Shown here piece by piece: positions 15,489 to 24,526 of a stretch of DNA of 64,000 nucleotides. The DNA is from Streptomyces koelreuteriae (GTDB lineage: Bacteria; Actinomycetota; Actinomycetes; Streptomycetales; Streptomycetaceae). The notes under the pieces are model-generated. The model was not told where the DNA came from. It made no database searches and saw only the letters and a program-made list of their open reading frames with translations. The position numbers and the translations under genes were made by a program. Each line of letters begins with the position of its first letter. Positions within the stretch are counted from its first letter, which is position 1. Where the stretch lies: the NCBI RefSeq assembly GCF_018604545.1, contig NZ_CP075896.1, forward strand, positions 4,774,001 through 4,838,000. The letters run 5' to 3'.

Positions 15489-18152
15489 TCAGCCGATGCG
15501 GGTGAGCTTGTCGGCGAAGCCCGGCTCCACGAGGTCCTCCTGGAGGGCGACCGGAACCTTGACCGCGCTGCTGCTGCCGTCACCGACGGTGAGCGTGCCC
15601 ACCTTCTGGCCGGCCTTGGCCGTGTGCGGCAGCTCGTCCGCGGCGAACGTCAGCTTCACGGACAGGCCCGCCCAGCCGACCGCCGTGACGTCCTCGGTGA
15701 CGGCGACCGGCGTACGGCCGCCAAGACCGTCGTCGGCGTACCCGACGATGTCGCCCTTCTTCAGGATCGTCGCCGACTCCAGCGCACCCTGCGCGGCCCG
15801 GATCAGCTGGTCGCCCTCGTGCAGCGCGGCACCCAGGATCGTGTTGTCCGGACCGCCGGCGGGCTGGCGCACCACGGCGCCGATGACCCGGTGGGTCTCG
15901 CCGTCGACGTCCTTCTTCGCGGAGAAGACGAGGTTGCCGAGCGCCGAGGTGGTGGTGCCGGTCTTGATGCCGGTGACGTCGTTGTAGCCGACCAGGCGGT
16001 TCCAGTTGTCGTGCTTGGTGCCCTTGTAGTCGACGTACGACATCATCGCCGCGACCTCGCGGAAGGCGGGCTGCTCCATGGCGGCGCGGGCGAGCTTCAC
16101 CTGGTCCACGGCCGTGGACACGGTCGTGTTGTTCAGGCCCGAGGGGTCGGTGTATGTCGAGTTCTTCATGCCGAGGTCCTCGGCGGCGTCGTTCATCTTC
16201 TGCACGAACGCCTTCTCCGACCCCGCGTCCCAGCGGGCCAGCAGTCGCGCCACGTTGTTCGCGGACGCGATCAGGATGCTCTCCAGAGCCTCCCGCTGGG
16301 TGATCTTGTCGCCCTTCGTCACATCGACGGTGGACTCCTGGCCGGCGTCGGACTGGTCCTCGGCGGCCTGGTCGATCCCGATCTTCGGCCCGTCCTCACC
16401 GCTCTTCAGCGGGTGATCGCGCAGGATCACATAGGCGGTCATGACCTTGGCGACACTCGCGATCGGCACGGGCTTCTGCTCGCCGGACGAGCCGAACGTA
16501 CCGATGCCCTGGACATCCAGCGCGGCCTGGCCGTCGGCCGGCCAGGGGATGTCGACCTTGCCGCCCTCGAAGGTGTAGCTGTCCTTCGCGCTGAGCTCCA
16601 GCGTGGGCGCCGGCAGCGGGCGCACGCTCTGCACGACCGCGAAGACGATCACCAGCAGCAGCGCCAGCGGCGTCCAGATCTTCACCCGCCGTACGGCCGT
16701 CCGCAGCGGGGTGTCCGGGGGCGGCGGGGTGTTCGTCAGCTCCGCCAGCATGTCCAGCGGCGGCCGCGGCGGCAACGGCTGCTGCGTGGTCCGCTCGGGG
16801 CTGACGGCGGGGACGGGGGCGGTGGCTTCGGCGGGGGCGGGCGCGGGGGCCGCCGGTGCGGCCGGCTTCCGCGTCGCCGGTTCGTCCAGCGGCTTGAGCG
16901 CGACGAACTTACTGGTCCGCTCGGCTTCCTTCTCGGGAGCGTCCTTGCCCTTGGCCGCACCCCCGATCTTCAACATCGTGGTCGGCTGATCGACGGCCGG
17001 CCGCGGCGCCTTGAACACAGCGGTGGGCTGATCGACCCGAGCCCCGGCGGAGCCGTCGTCCTCGTCTTCGTCGTCGCCCTTGCCGGACTCCGGTGCCTCA
17101 CCGGTGCCTTCGCCTTCGGCGCCGGGGGAGGGGTCCTCGTCGGAGTCGTCAGCGTCGTCGGAGTCGTCGGTGGCGCGGGGGTCCTTGGGCTTGGTGACCT
17201 TGGCGTCGGTGTCTGCCGCGCTGTCGGCCTTCGACTCGGCCTTGGCGGCCTTGGCGTCGGCGTCCGGCGTGCTGTCGGTCTTCGGCTCGGCCTTCGAGTC
17301 GTCGGCGGCGCGGGGGGCCTTGGGCTTGGCGGCCTCGCCGTCGGCGTCCGCCGTGCTCTCGGTCTTCGGCTCGGCCTCGGCGTCGCTGTCCGCCGTGCTG
17401 TCCGCGTCGCTCGCCGCGCCGTCGTCCTCGGCGGGCTCACTGTCGGCGGCCTCGGACGCGGCGGTGTCCGGCTCGCTGTCGGTGTCGGCATCCGCCTCGG
17501 GGGCGTCCGCGTCCGTGGCGGAACGGTCCGCCTCGGGCTCGTCGTCCTCGTCCTGGCTCGCCTCCGAGCCCTCGGAGCCCTCCGACGCCGCCTCTGCGGC
17601 AGGGGCGTCCGCAGACCCGCCCGGGCTCTCGCCCGCGCCCTCGGCGGCCTTCTCGGGCTCCTGGTCGTCTCCGGAGCCCTTCTCGGCGCTCTCGGCGCTC
17701 TCGGCATCCTCGTCCCGGCCCTCGGCCGCGTCGGGCTTCTCATCCTCGTCCGCGTCCGCCGACGCGACCCACGCGGCCACCGCGTCCCGCAGCCGCCCGT
17801 CACTGCCCGAGGTGTCGTCACCCTGCCCGGAGCCGGAGGCCTCCGCGTCGCCGTCGCCGTCGCCCTGCTCGGCGTCAGGCGTCGCGTCGGCGGGCTCCTT
17901 GGAGTCGGACGCGTCATCGCTCGGAGCGTCCGTCGGCTCGTCCGGGGTGCGGACGGAGAACACACGGGTCGCCGTATCGACGCCGCCGCGTGCGGAGGAC
18001 TTCTCCGTGTCCCGGGACACCGGGACGCGCGGGTCGCGGGGGGACTCCGCGGACGCCTCGCTCCTGGCCTCCGGAACCGGACTCGCGCTCCCCGACGTCT
18101 TCTGTTCCGACGACTCGCGCTGCTTCGACCTGTCGGGGGACTCGCCCGCCAC
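15489..18152 (-). CDS. Membrane-anchored D-alanyl-D-alanine carboxypeptidase (S11) with giant acidic cytoplasmic domain
   Basis: 887 residues from a GTG at 18152 preceded by AGGAGG. Residues 1 to about 485 are low complexity, dominated by Asp, Glu, Ala, Ser and Pro in degenerate A-D-S-x-A-D-A-D units. One TM helix follows (about 492-508: T-P-L-A-L-L-L-V-I-V-F), then an extracellular S11 transpeptidase fold with S566-V-A-K569, an S-A-N-N (S-x-N) and a K-T-G motif. It should trim the terminal D-Ala of peptidoglycan stems outside the membrane while the disordered tail stays in the cytoplasm. A tail this long is uncommon in the family. All three catalytic motifs are present. A terminator hairpin follows. 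Confidence 0.9.
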   Translation of the reverse strand: MAGESPDRSKQRESSEQKTSGSASPVPEARSEASAESPRDPRVPVSRDTEKSSARGGVDTATRVFSVRTPDEPTDAPSDDASDSKEPADATPDAEQGDGDGDAEASGSGQGDDTSGSDGRLRDAVAAWVASADADEDEKPDAAEGRDEDAESAESAEKGSGDDQEPEKAAEGAGESPGGSADAPAAEAASEGSEGSEASQDEDDEPEADRSATDADAPEADADTDSEPDTAASEAADSEPAEDDGAASDADSTADSDAEAEPKTESTADADGEAAKPKAPRAADDSKAEPKTDSTPDADAKAAKAESKADSAADTDAKVTKPKDPRATDDSDDADDSDEDPSPGAEGEGTGEAPESGKGDDEDEDDGSAGARVDQPTAVFKAPRPAVDQPTTMLKIGGAAKGKDAPEKEAERTSKFVALKPLDEPATRKPAAPAAPAPAPAEATAPVPAVSPERTTQQPLPPRPPLDMLAELTNTPPPPDTPLRTAVRRVKIWTPLALLLVIVFAVVQSVRPLPAPTLELSAKDSYTFEGGKVDIPWPADGQAALDVQGIGTFGSSGEQKPVPIASVAKVMTAYVILRDHPLKSGEDGPKIGIDQAAEDQSDAGQESTVDVTKGDKITQREALESILIASANNVARLLARWDAGSEKAFVQKMNDAAEDLGMKNSTYTDPSGLNNTTVSTAVDQVKLARAAMEQPAFREVAAMMSYVDYKGTKHDNWNRLVGYNDVTGIKTGTTTSALGNLVFSAKKDVDGETHRVIGAVVRQPAGGPDNTILGAALHEGDQLIRAAQGALESATILKKGDIVGYADDGLGGRTPVAVTEDVTAVGWAGLSVKLTFAADELPHTAKAGQKVGTLTVGDGSSSAVKVPVALQEDLVEPGFADKLTRIG

Positions 18153-18388
18153 CGATGCCTCCTCCTCGCGCCGCACTCCCCGCGTACGCGTAACGAACCG
18201 TGAACCGCCGCCGTGACACCGCTCCCCGGCGCTGTCCGAACCATGTACCAGTGTCCTGTGTACGGGTCGAACCCATCCGGTAGACGAGAACGACATACCT
18301 ACTGGTTCCACTACGAACCGGTCACGCACCCTCGACAGACCAATGTGAGAGGGGTCACCCTGTCTTTCATCCACGCGGGGAGGCATGG

Positions 18389-19144
18389 ATGGGCAGGAGC
18401 CGCAGAACACTTCCGGAGGAGCTTCTGCTGCTGGCATTGGACCCGACCACGGGTACCACTGCACAGCCGCAGTCGCTCGACCTCGGTCTGGCCGGAGCAC
18501 AGCTAGTAGAGCTGGCGCTGGCCGGACGGATAGCCCCAGACGGGGATCGTATCGCCGTGGTGGCACCACGGCCGACTGGAGATCCGACACTGGACTGCGC
18601 ATTGGAGTTGCTGCGAAGGCGTGGCGCTCCCGTGCGGGCCGTCCACTGGATCGGCGGGCCACGATTGGGGCTGCGCCAGACCTACCTCTCGCATCTGGAG
18701 CGATGCGGCATGGTGCATGCCGTGGCGGGCCAGATGTGCGGAGTGCTGCCGACGACTCGCTACCAGGCGACGGACACCGAGATCAGCCGGGAGATCAGGG
18801 CCAGGCTGGACTCCGCGATCCGCACCGGCGTACCGCCGGACCCGCGGACCGCCGCGCTCGCCGCACTGGCACACGCGGTCGGCCTCGGCAAGCACCTGTA
18901 TCCGGGGAACGAGGGACGTTCGTCCCGGTCCCGGCTGCGGGACCTGATCAGGCACGACCCCATGGGCGGCCTCGTCGCGCACGCCGTGATGGACGTCCAG
19001 AACGGCGTGGCCGCGCAGCCGCGCCGCAACCCGGCACCGCCCGGCCGCCAGGCCGCCGGCGGAGCCAGGTCCGCACCGGAACCCGCCCGCGGTGTTCCGA
19101 TGCAGCCGCACCGCGCGAGCATGGCCCGCGTCCCGGCCCACTGA
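18389..19144 (+). CDS. GPP34 (GOLPH3-like) phosphoinositide-binding-family protein
   Basis: 251 residues. It has the GPP34 pattern: E-E-L-L-L-L-A-L-D near the N-terminus, an A-G-A-Q-L-V-E-L-A-L-x-G-R-I strand-helix, and a basic helical C-terminal part. Residues after about 215 form a Pro/Ala/Arg-rich tail. Eukaryotic GOLPH3 binds PI4P at Golgi membranes; bacterial homologues, abundant in Streptomyces, are of unknown function. ATG at 18389 with GGGGAGG upstream (an ATG 4 nt earlier is out of frame). It diverges from the carboxypeptidase gene and ends before a strong hairpin. Confidence 0.85.
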   Translation: MGRSRRTLPEELLLLALDPTTGTTAQPQSLDLGLAGAQLVELALAGRIAPDGDRIAVVAPRPTGDPTLDCALELLRRRGAPVRAVHWIGGPRLGLRQTYLSHLERCGMVHAVAGQMCGVLPTTRYQATDTEISREIRARLDSAIRTGVPPDPRTAALAALAHAVGLGKHLYPGNEGRSSRSRLRDLIRHDPMGGLVAHAVMDVQNGVAAQPRRNPAPPGRQAAGGARSAPEPARGVPMQPHRASMARVPAH

Positions 19145-19202
19145 GCCGCGCCGCACCACGAGCACCACGCCGCACCCACGACCCGGTCACGGGAGCCGCT
19201 GT

Positions 19203-19246
19203 CCGAGCGGGGCGGGGAGAGCACACACTCTCCCCGCCCCGCTCGG
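19203..19246. terminator. Perfect 19-bp hairpin
   Basis: Arms 19203-19221 and 19228-19246 are exact inverse complements around a 6-nt loop. Located 58 bp after the GPP34 stop and upstream of the next XRE gene, it should isolate the two transcription units. Confidence 0.85.
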
Positions 19247-19376
19247 CGTGCCTGTCCGAACTGGCGTGTACCCGTCGCATATCCACCGTTTCCCAGCGGT
19301 AGGAAGCACCTTGGTGGCAGTCTGCTCAACAGCAGATACGCAAAGTAGAGGCACGCAGCCGGAGGTGCACGTTCCC

Positions 19377-20252
19377 GTGGCGTCCAATGTCAATCCCACC
19401 GTCAGGCGGCGCCGGCTGGGCCAGGAGCTCCGCAGGCTCCGCGAGCTCAAGGGCATGACGGCCGAAGAGGTCGCCGAGCGGCTGCTGGTGTCGCAGTCGA
19501 AGATCAGCAGGCTCGAGAACGGCCGGCGCAGCATCAGCCAGCGAGACGTGCGCGATCTGTGCGGCGTGTACGAGGTGGAGGACCAGCGCATCGTCGACTC
19601 GCTGATGCAGATGGCCAAGGACTCCCGGCAGCAGGGCTGGTGGCACGCCTTCGGGGACATCCCCTACAGCGTCTACATCGGCCTGGAGACGGACGCCGAG
19701 TCGCTCAGGGTCTACGAACCGCAGATCATCACCGGCCTGTTGCAGACGCGCGCGTACGCCGAGGCCATCATCCGGGGCGGCTCGCCCGAGGCGTCGGAGG
19801 CGGACAACGACAAGCGCGTCGAGGTCCGGCTGCGCCGGCAGGGACGTATCACCGCCGAGACGGACCCGCTGCGGCTGTGGGTGGTCCTGGACGAGGCGTC
19901 CCTGCACCGGATCGTCGGGAGCCGCCAGGTGATGCGCGAGCAGCTGGAGCACCTCGTCGAGATGTCCCAGCTGCCCCACATCACCGTGCAGGTCCTGCCG
20001 TTCGAGGTCGGCGCGCACGCCGGTATCAACGGCCAGTACTCGATCCTGGAGTTCGCCGACGCGGCCGACTCGAGCGTGGTGTACATCGAGGGCGTCACCA
20101 GCGACCTGTATCTGGAGAAGCCGCTCGACGTGCAGAAGTACACGGTGATGTACGAGCATCTGCGCGCCCAGTCGCTGAACGTGGACCAGTCGCGGCAGCT
20201 CATCGAGCGGATGGCGAAGGAGTACGCGCGGGGCTGGACCGGGGAGAAGTGA
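19377..20252 (+). CDS. XRE-family regulator with DUF5753 domain
   Basis: 291 residues from the GTG at 19377 (GGAGG at 19361-19365). The helix-turn-helix at about residues 12-70 contains G-M-T-A-E-E-V-A-E-R-L-L-V-S-Q-S-K-I-S-R-L-E-N-G-R-R. DUF5753 follows, with Y-E-P-Q-I-I-T-G-L-L-Q-T-R-A-Y-A and I-T-V-Q-V-L-P. Its likely partner is the DUF397 gene 179 bp downstream on the same strand. This is the second such pair in the window (compare 5697-6959), but here the two genes are separated and no HATPase gene is adjacent. Confidence 0.9.
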   Translation: MASNVNPTVRRRRLGQELRRLRELKGMTAEEVAERLLVSQSKISRLENGRRSISQRDVRDLCGVYEVEDQRIVDSLMQMAKDSRQQGWWHAFGDIPYSVYIGLETDAESLRVYEPQIITGLLQTRAYAEAIIRGGSPEASEADNDKRVEVRLRRQGRITAETDPLRLWVVLDEASLHRIVGSRQVMREQLEHLVEMSQLPHITVQVLPFEVGAHAGINGQYSILEFADAADSSVVYIEGVTSDLYLEKPLDVQKYTVMYEHLRAQSLNVDQSRQLIERMAKEYARGWTGEK

Positions 20253-20431
20253 CCTTTCGTCGGGCAAAGCGCGGGATGTTACACCCCTGACACGCCTGAC
20301 TGGAAGTCTCCTCTGGAATATGCCATCCAGTCGAGTGAATGACTGCTCCGTACGAGGATGTTGGCGAGTAGCGTCGATCACGCCACCCATCAGCACGGGT
20401 TGGCGTAAACGCAACTGGCTACGGAGCGAAC

Positions 20432-20623
20432 ATGGCAATTCGTCTGGGCGCCACGGAAACGTGGACGACGTCCTCCTACACCAACAACAACGGCGCGTGC
20501 GTGATGGTCAGGTCGACCGTCGCCGAGGCCCTGGAGCTCGGTGACACCAAGGTCCCCGAGGGCCCCAAGCTGGCGTTTCCCGCCGACGCGTGGAACGCCT
20601 TCGTGACCTCGGTCAAGGCCTGA
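20432..20623 (+). CDS. DUF397-related small protein
   Basis: 63 residues, ATG with GGAG six bases upstream. It has the S-S-Y-T-N-x-N-G-A-C-V-x-V core and the W-x-x-F ending of DUF397. It lacks the usual R-D-S-K segment, which is replaced by G-D-T-K-V-P-E-G, so it is a divergent member. It follows an XRE/DUF5753 gene and is probably its partner, with its own promoter in the 179-bp gap. Confidence 0.75.
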   Translation: MAIRLGATETWTTSSYTNNNGACVMVRSTVAEALELGDTKVPEGPKLAFPADAWNAFVTSVKA

Positions 20624-20659
20624 CCTCGCGCGCGACAACCGCACAAGCACCACCGACAG

Positions 20660-20699
20660 AGCCCTCTCGACCAGCATCGCCGTCCTTGCCGAGAGGGCT
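20660..20699 (+). terminator. Candidate terminator hairpin
   Basis: 9-bp perfect arms (20660-20668, 20691-20699) with a 22-nt loop, between the stops of the DUF397 gene and the convergent MerR gene. The long loop makes it weaker than the other hairpins here. Confidence 0.5.
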
Positions 20700-20726
20700 C
20701 CGCTCGTGCCCGGCTCCCCGGAGGGC

Positions 20727-21590
20727 TCAGCTCACCGGGAACGCCACGTCACACACCGGGTCCTCGGCCCCCGTCGCCTCCCAGTCGGCGAAGTACACCT
20801 CCCGGCACGGGCCGGCCTGTTCCAGGCCCTCCCGGGTGATCCACTCCTCCACGGCCTCGAAGGCGGCCATGATCTGCGGATGGGCCACCTGCGCCTTGGT
20901 GATCCGGGTGTAGGCCAGCCGCTGGGCGGGCTCGATCCGCACCTTCGTCCCCCGGGCCCGGCCGTGCCGCTCGACCCACGCCCGGGCCGCCGCCTCGTCG
21001 GCGACGGGCACGCAGGACTCGGCGGGGCCGTCGCTCTCCATCGACACCTCGGAGTGGTAGACGACGAACGGCGCCGCCGTGACACCGCCGCACTCCCGCG
21101 CCGCCGACTCCAGCCGGCCCAGCGATGCCCCGATCCACGCGGGCAGCTCGCCCGCCAGCACATGCCGCGTCTCGGTGATCACCACCTGCGCGGGCGCCTC
21201 CACCGTCTCGACCGCGAACTTCTCGTACATCTCGGAGCTCCTCCCCGACAGTCGTCCACGGAGGTACTCGGCGAGCGTCCGCTGCCCCGCGACCCGTGCC
21301 TCGACGTCCGCCCAGTACGTGCCGAGCAGAGCGGCCGCCGTGGGCCCGTCGCCCGCCGCCACCACCTCGGCGATCCGGGCGAGCGGCATGTCGAGCTGCC
21401 GCAGCATGGCCACCAGCCGGGCCTGCTCGACCTGTCCGGCACGGTAGTAGCGGTAGCCGGTGGCCTCGTCGACATGCGCCGGGGCCAGCAGCCCCAGCCG
21501 GTCGTACAGCCGCAGGGCTTTGGCCGAGAGCCGGGCGCGCGCGGCGAACGACCCGATGGTGAGCAGTTCCCGGTCCGGTACGTCCACCAC
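20727..21590 (-). CDS. MerR-family regulator with GyrI-like effector domain
   Basis: 287 residues. N-terminal MerR winged helix (L-T-I-G-S-F-A-A-R-A-R-L-S-A-K-A-L-R-L-Y-D), a dimerisation helix, then a C-terminal SRPBCC-like/GyrI-like (AraC effector) ligand domain. This is the BmrR/BltR arrangement, in which a hydrophobic ligand activates an efflux gene. The frame is open from a GTG at 21605, but GGAGG lies inside that leader, so a start at 21590 (or 21587) is preferred. No efflux pump is directly adjacent. Confidence 0.85.
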   Translation of the reverse strand: MVDVPDRELLTIGSFAARARLSAKALRLYDRLGLLAPAHVDEATGYRYYRAGQVEQARLVAMLRQLDMPLARIAEVVAAGDGPTAAALLGTYWADVEARVAGQRTLAEYLRGRLSGRSSEMYEKFAVETVEAPAQVVITETRHVLAGELPAWIGASLGRLESAARECGGVTAAPFVVYHSEVSMESDGPAESCVPVADEAAARAWVERHGRARGTKVRIEPAQRLAYTRITKAQVAHPQIMAAFEAVEEWITREGLEQAGPCREVYFADWEATGAEDPVCDVAFPVS

Positions 21591-21664
21591 GGCATCCTCC
21601 GTCACCGGGCGGCTCTTCCGCCCGGCGAGGAGGACACTCGGGCCTGCCCCAGGGGCAAGGTCAA

Positions 21665-21692
21665 CCGGGTCGGGGCCTAGGCCCCGACCCGG
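21665..21692. terminator. Perfect 28-bp palindrome
   Basis: 14-bp arms with no loop, located 10 bp beyond the stop of the reverse-strand glutathione peroxidase gene and before the MerR gene. Probably a transcription terminator for the peroxidase unit. Confidence 0.75.
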
Positions 21693-21701
21693 CCGCGTGC
21701 C

Positions 21702-22205
21702 TCAGGCCAGCTGGGCCTCCACGGCCCGCACGACCTCGTCCGACTCCGGCTCGGTCTGCGGGGAGAAGCGGGCGACGACCCGGCCGTCGCGGCCGATGAG
21801 GAACTTCTCGAAGTTCCAGCGGATGTCGCCGCTGTGCCCCTCGGCGTCGGCGAAGCCGGTCAGACGGTCGTACAGCGGGTGCCGGTCGTCGCCGTTGACC
21901 TCGACCTTCTCGGTCAGCGGGAAGGTCACGCCGTACGTCGCCGAGCAGAACTCCGCGATCTCCTCGGCGCTGCCGGGCTCCTGCCCGAGGAACTGGTTGC
22001 AGGGCACACCGAGGACGGTGAAGCCGCGCTGCGCGTAACGCTCCTGGAGCTTCTCGAGCCCCGTGTACTGCGGGGTCAGACCGCATTTGGAGGCGACGTT
22101 CACCACGAGCACCGCCTGGCCCGCGTACTGGGACAGGTCGGCGGAACCGCCCTGCAGTGCACCGATCTCGACGTCGAGGGGAGAGGAACCGTTGGTAGTC
22201 GTCAT
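21702..22205 (-). CDS. Glutathione peroxidase-family thiol peroxidase
   Basis: 167 residues. Catalytic Cys41 lies in N-V-A-S-K-C-G-L-T; Gln75 in C-N-Q-F-x-G-Q-E-P and Trp130-Asn131 in W-N-F-E-K-F complete the tetrad. As in most bacterial members the catalytic residue is Cys, not selenocysteine. In actinomycetes these enzymes probably use thioredoxin or mycothiol-linked reductants rather than glutathione. The start is 10 bp past the stop of the DUF5937/ArsR gene, so the two are probably one operon. Confidence 0.95.
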   Translation of the reverse strand: MTTTNGSSPLDVEIGALQGGSADLSQYAGQAVLVVNVASKCGLTPQYTGLEKLQERYAQRGFTVLGVPCNQFLGQEPGSAEEIAEFCSATYGVTFPLTEKVEVNGDDRHPLYDRLTGFADAEGHSGDIRWNFEKFLIGRDGRVVARFSPQTEPESDEVVRAVEAQLA

Positions 22206-22215
22206 GCCCCGGAGC

Positions 22216-23223
22216 CTAGCTCCGGCCCGTGCCGTCCGGGTTCCCGGCCTCCGCGGCGTCCACCAGGACCTGCCCCGCCGCCGTCCGCGAGTACAGCACC
22301 GACCGGCCCGCCCGCCGCCGCTCCACCAGACCGGAGTCCAGCAGCACCCGCAGATGCCGCCCCACCGAGCCGAGCCCCTGCCCCGTCACGGCGACCAGCT
22401 GGCTGGTGCTCAAGGGGGAGCCGAGCCGCACCAGCACACCGGCGCGGGCGGTACCGAGCAGCGCACCGAGGCTCGCGGGCACGGGCCGGCCACCGGGATC
22501 GGCGAGAGCGCCCGCGCACGCGTAGACCACCGCGTACCGGTCGGGCTCCTCCCAGGACACCCAGCCGGTCTTCGGGGTGACCGGCACGAAGAGCAGCTCG
22601 GCGCCCGAGATCTCCCGGGGCGGATACTCGTGCGCGTTCACCTGGAGCCGGTTGTCGCCCAGCCACCGGGTCCGGCCCGGTCGCAGCGTGTCCAGCGCCG
22701 CCGCCCAGCCGCCCCGGCTCACCTGCGCGGTCCGGGCGACCACGTCCGCCTCCAGCACCCGCCGTCGCCGGTCCCAGTCCGGCCGTACGGTCTCGGTCCA
22801 GACGTAGGACAGCAGACCGGCCGCGCGCTCGGGGAGGTCGTCCCGGTCCAGGGCCGCGGGAAGCGGGCCGGCGAGGGAGAGCCGCAGGTGGGCGCGGGCC
22901 TCGTCGGGGCGGGCTGCCCGCACCCGTGCCACCTCTTCCTCGAAGCTCTCCCCGCTCCTCGGGGTGGGCGTGAGGAAGTCGGCGATCCAGGACCGGCCCA
23001 GTCCGGCGCGGACGAGCAGCGCGGTCACGGGGTCGGCGGCCAGCCGGGCCCGGTAGCCGGGCCGATGGTCGCGCAGCCAGGCCTGTTCGCCGGGGTGCGC
23101 GGGGGTGCCATGGTGCAGCAACTGGAGGCAGGCGAAGGTCTCGGCGAGCGGGGAGAGCACGAACCGGCTGCCCGCCAGGGTGTCGGCGTTGACCTGCCAC
23201 CAGCCCACGCACACCCCCGGCAT
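22216..23223 (-). CDS. DUF5937 / ArsR-type winged-helix regulator
   Basis: About 335 residues. The N-terminal two thirds match the DUF5937 layout (R-F-V-L-S-P-L-A-E-T near the start). The C-terminal ~80 residues are an ArsR-type winged helix (L-S-T-S-Q-L-V-A-V-T-G-Q-G-L-G-S-V-G-R-H-L-R-V-L). It diverges from the MFS exporter gene 66 bp away, the usual arrangement for a local repressor of that exporter. The start is uncertain: the ATG at 23223 lacks a good ribosome binding site, and a GTG at 23208 is possible. Confidence 0.8.
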   Translation of the reverse strand: MPGVCVGWWQVNADTLAGSRFVLSPLAETFACLQLLHHGTPAHPGEQAWLRDHRPGYRARLAADPVTALLVRAGLGRSWIADFLTPTPRSGESFEEEVARVRAARPDEARAHLRLSLAGPLPAALDRDDLPERAAGLLSYVWTETVRPDWDRRRRVLEADVVARTAQVSRGGWAAALDTLRPGRTRWLGDNRLQVNAHEYPPREISGAELLFVPVTPKTGWVSWEEPDRYAVVYACAGALADPGGRPVPASLGALLGTARAGVLVRLGSPLSTSQLVAVTGQGLGSVGRHLRVLLDSGLVERRRAGRSVLYSRTAAGQVLVDAAEAGNPDGTGRS

Positions 23224-23288
23224 CCCTCGCTCTTTCGCCCCGGCGCGAAACAATAACCACCCCGTTCGGGCCGCCACAGACTCCCCGC

Positions 23289-24473
23289 ATGCGCAGCTAC
23301 CGCGAACTGTTCCGCACCCCCGAGTTCACCCCGTTCTTCCTGGCCGCCTCGGCCCAGACGGTCGCCCAGACCATGGGCGGCCTGGCCCTGGGCACCCTGG
23401 TGTACCGGGCGACGGAGTCGCCGCTGCTGTCCGCGGTGAGCATGTTCGGCTCCTCGCTGGTGCAGGTGCTGGGCGCGACGTGCCTGCTCTCGGCGGCCGA
23501 CCGGCTGCCTCCGCGCGCGGCCCTCACCACCCTGCCCCTGCTCTTCGCGACGGCCACGGCCGCCCTGGCCCTGCCCGGCCTGCCGGTCTGGGCGCTCTTC
23601 GTGATCGTCCTGGCCAAGGGGCTGGCGGAGTCGGTGGGCGGGGGAGTGCGCTGGGGCCTGCTGAACGAGATCCTCTCCAAGGACGGCTATCTGCTGGGCC
23701 GCTCGGTCTTCAACATGATGAGCGGCCTGATGCAGATCGCCGGCTACGCGACCGGCGGCGCGCTCCTCGCCCTGCTGTCCCCACGGCTGTCCCTGCTGAC
23801 GGCCGCCGCGCTGTATGCGATGGCGGCCGTGGTCGTCCGCCTCGGCCTGACCCGCCGCCCGCCCCGCACGACGGGCCGCCCCTCGGTCGCGGCGACCTGG
23901 CGCGCCAACGCCCTGCTGTGGTCGTCCGCGCCCCGCCGCCAGGTCTATCTGGCCCTGTGGATCCCCAACGGCCTGATCGTCGGCTGCGAATCCCTCTACG
24001 TCTCCTACGCCCCCGAGTCCGCGGGCACCCTCTTCGCCTGTGCCGCGCTGGGCATGCTGGCCGGTGACGTCCTGGTGGGCCGCCTGCTCCCCCCGCGCCT
24101 GCGCCCCCGCCTCGGCTTCCCGCTCCTCCTGCTCCTGGCCGTCCCGTACATGCCCTTCCTCCTGCACCCGGACGTCCCCCTGGCGGCCGCCGCGGTCACC
24201 CTGGCCTCGGTCGGCTTCGGCGCGAGCCTCGTACAGCAGGAGCGTCTGGTGTCCCTGACGCCTGACGCCCTGACGGGCCATGCCCTGGGCCTGCACTCGG
24301 CGGGCATGCTCACGATGCAGGGCGTGGCCGCGGCACTCGCGGGCTCGGTGGCCCAACTGACCTCTCCGGCGGTGGCGATGACGGCGATGGCGACGGTGTC
24401 GACGGGGGTGACGCTGTCCCTGCTGGCGGCGGGAAGGCGTGCGGAGGGATCGGTCGCACGCCTGGCCCGCTAG
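23289..24473 (+). CDS. MFS transporter
   Basis: 394 residues with about 11-12 hydrophobic helices and a 6+6 layout. The sequence fits the drug/metabolite exporter branch of the major facilitator superfamily. No Shine-Dalgarno sequence is visible before the ATG, so translation may be leaderless or the start may be slightly internal. Divergent from the DUF5937/ArsR regulator, which probably represses it, and convergent with a MarR gene. Confidence 0.85.
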   Translation: MRSYRELFRTPEFTPFFLAASAQTVAQTMGGLALGTLVYRATESPLLSAVSMFGSSLVQVLGATCLLSAADRLPPRAALTTLPLLFATATAALALPGLPVWALFVIVLAKGLAESVGGGVRWGLLNEILSKDGYLLGRSVFNMMSGLMQIAGYATGGALLALLSPRLSLLTAAALYAMAAVVVRLGLTRRPPRTTGRPSVAATWRANALLWSSAPRRQVYLALWIPNGLIVGCESLYVSYAPESAGTLFACAALGMLAGDVLVGRLLPPRLRPRLGFPLLLLLAVPYMPFLLHPDVPLAAAAVTLASVGFGASLVQQERLVSLTPDALTGHALGLHSAGMLTMQGVAAALAGSVAQLTSPAVAMTAMATVSTGVTLSLLAAGRRAEGSVARLAR

Positions 24474-24526
24474 ACATGACCGCGGAGTGGGGGCGGGGAT
24501 TTCGGCTACTCGACGCCAAAGCCCCT

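Noticed and set aside
15153..18203. 1016-codon open frame antisense to the carboxypeptidase
   Set aside because: It consists of Leu/Gly/Val/Arg-rich pseudo-repeats complementary to the acidic tail; the reverse strand encodes all three S11 catalytic motifs.
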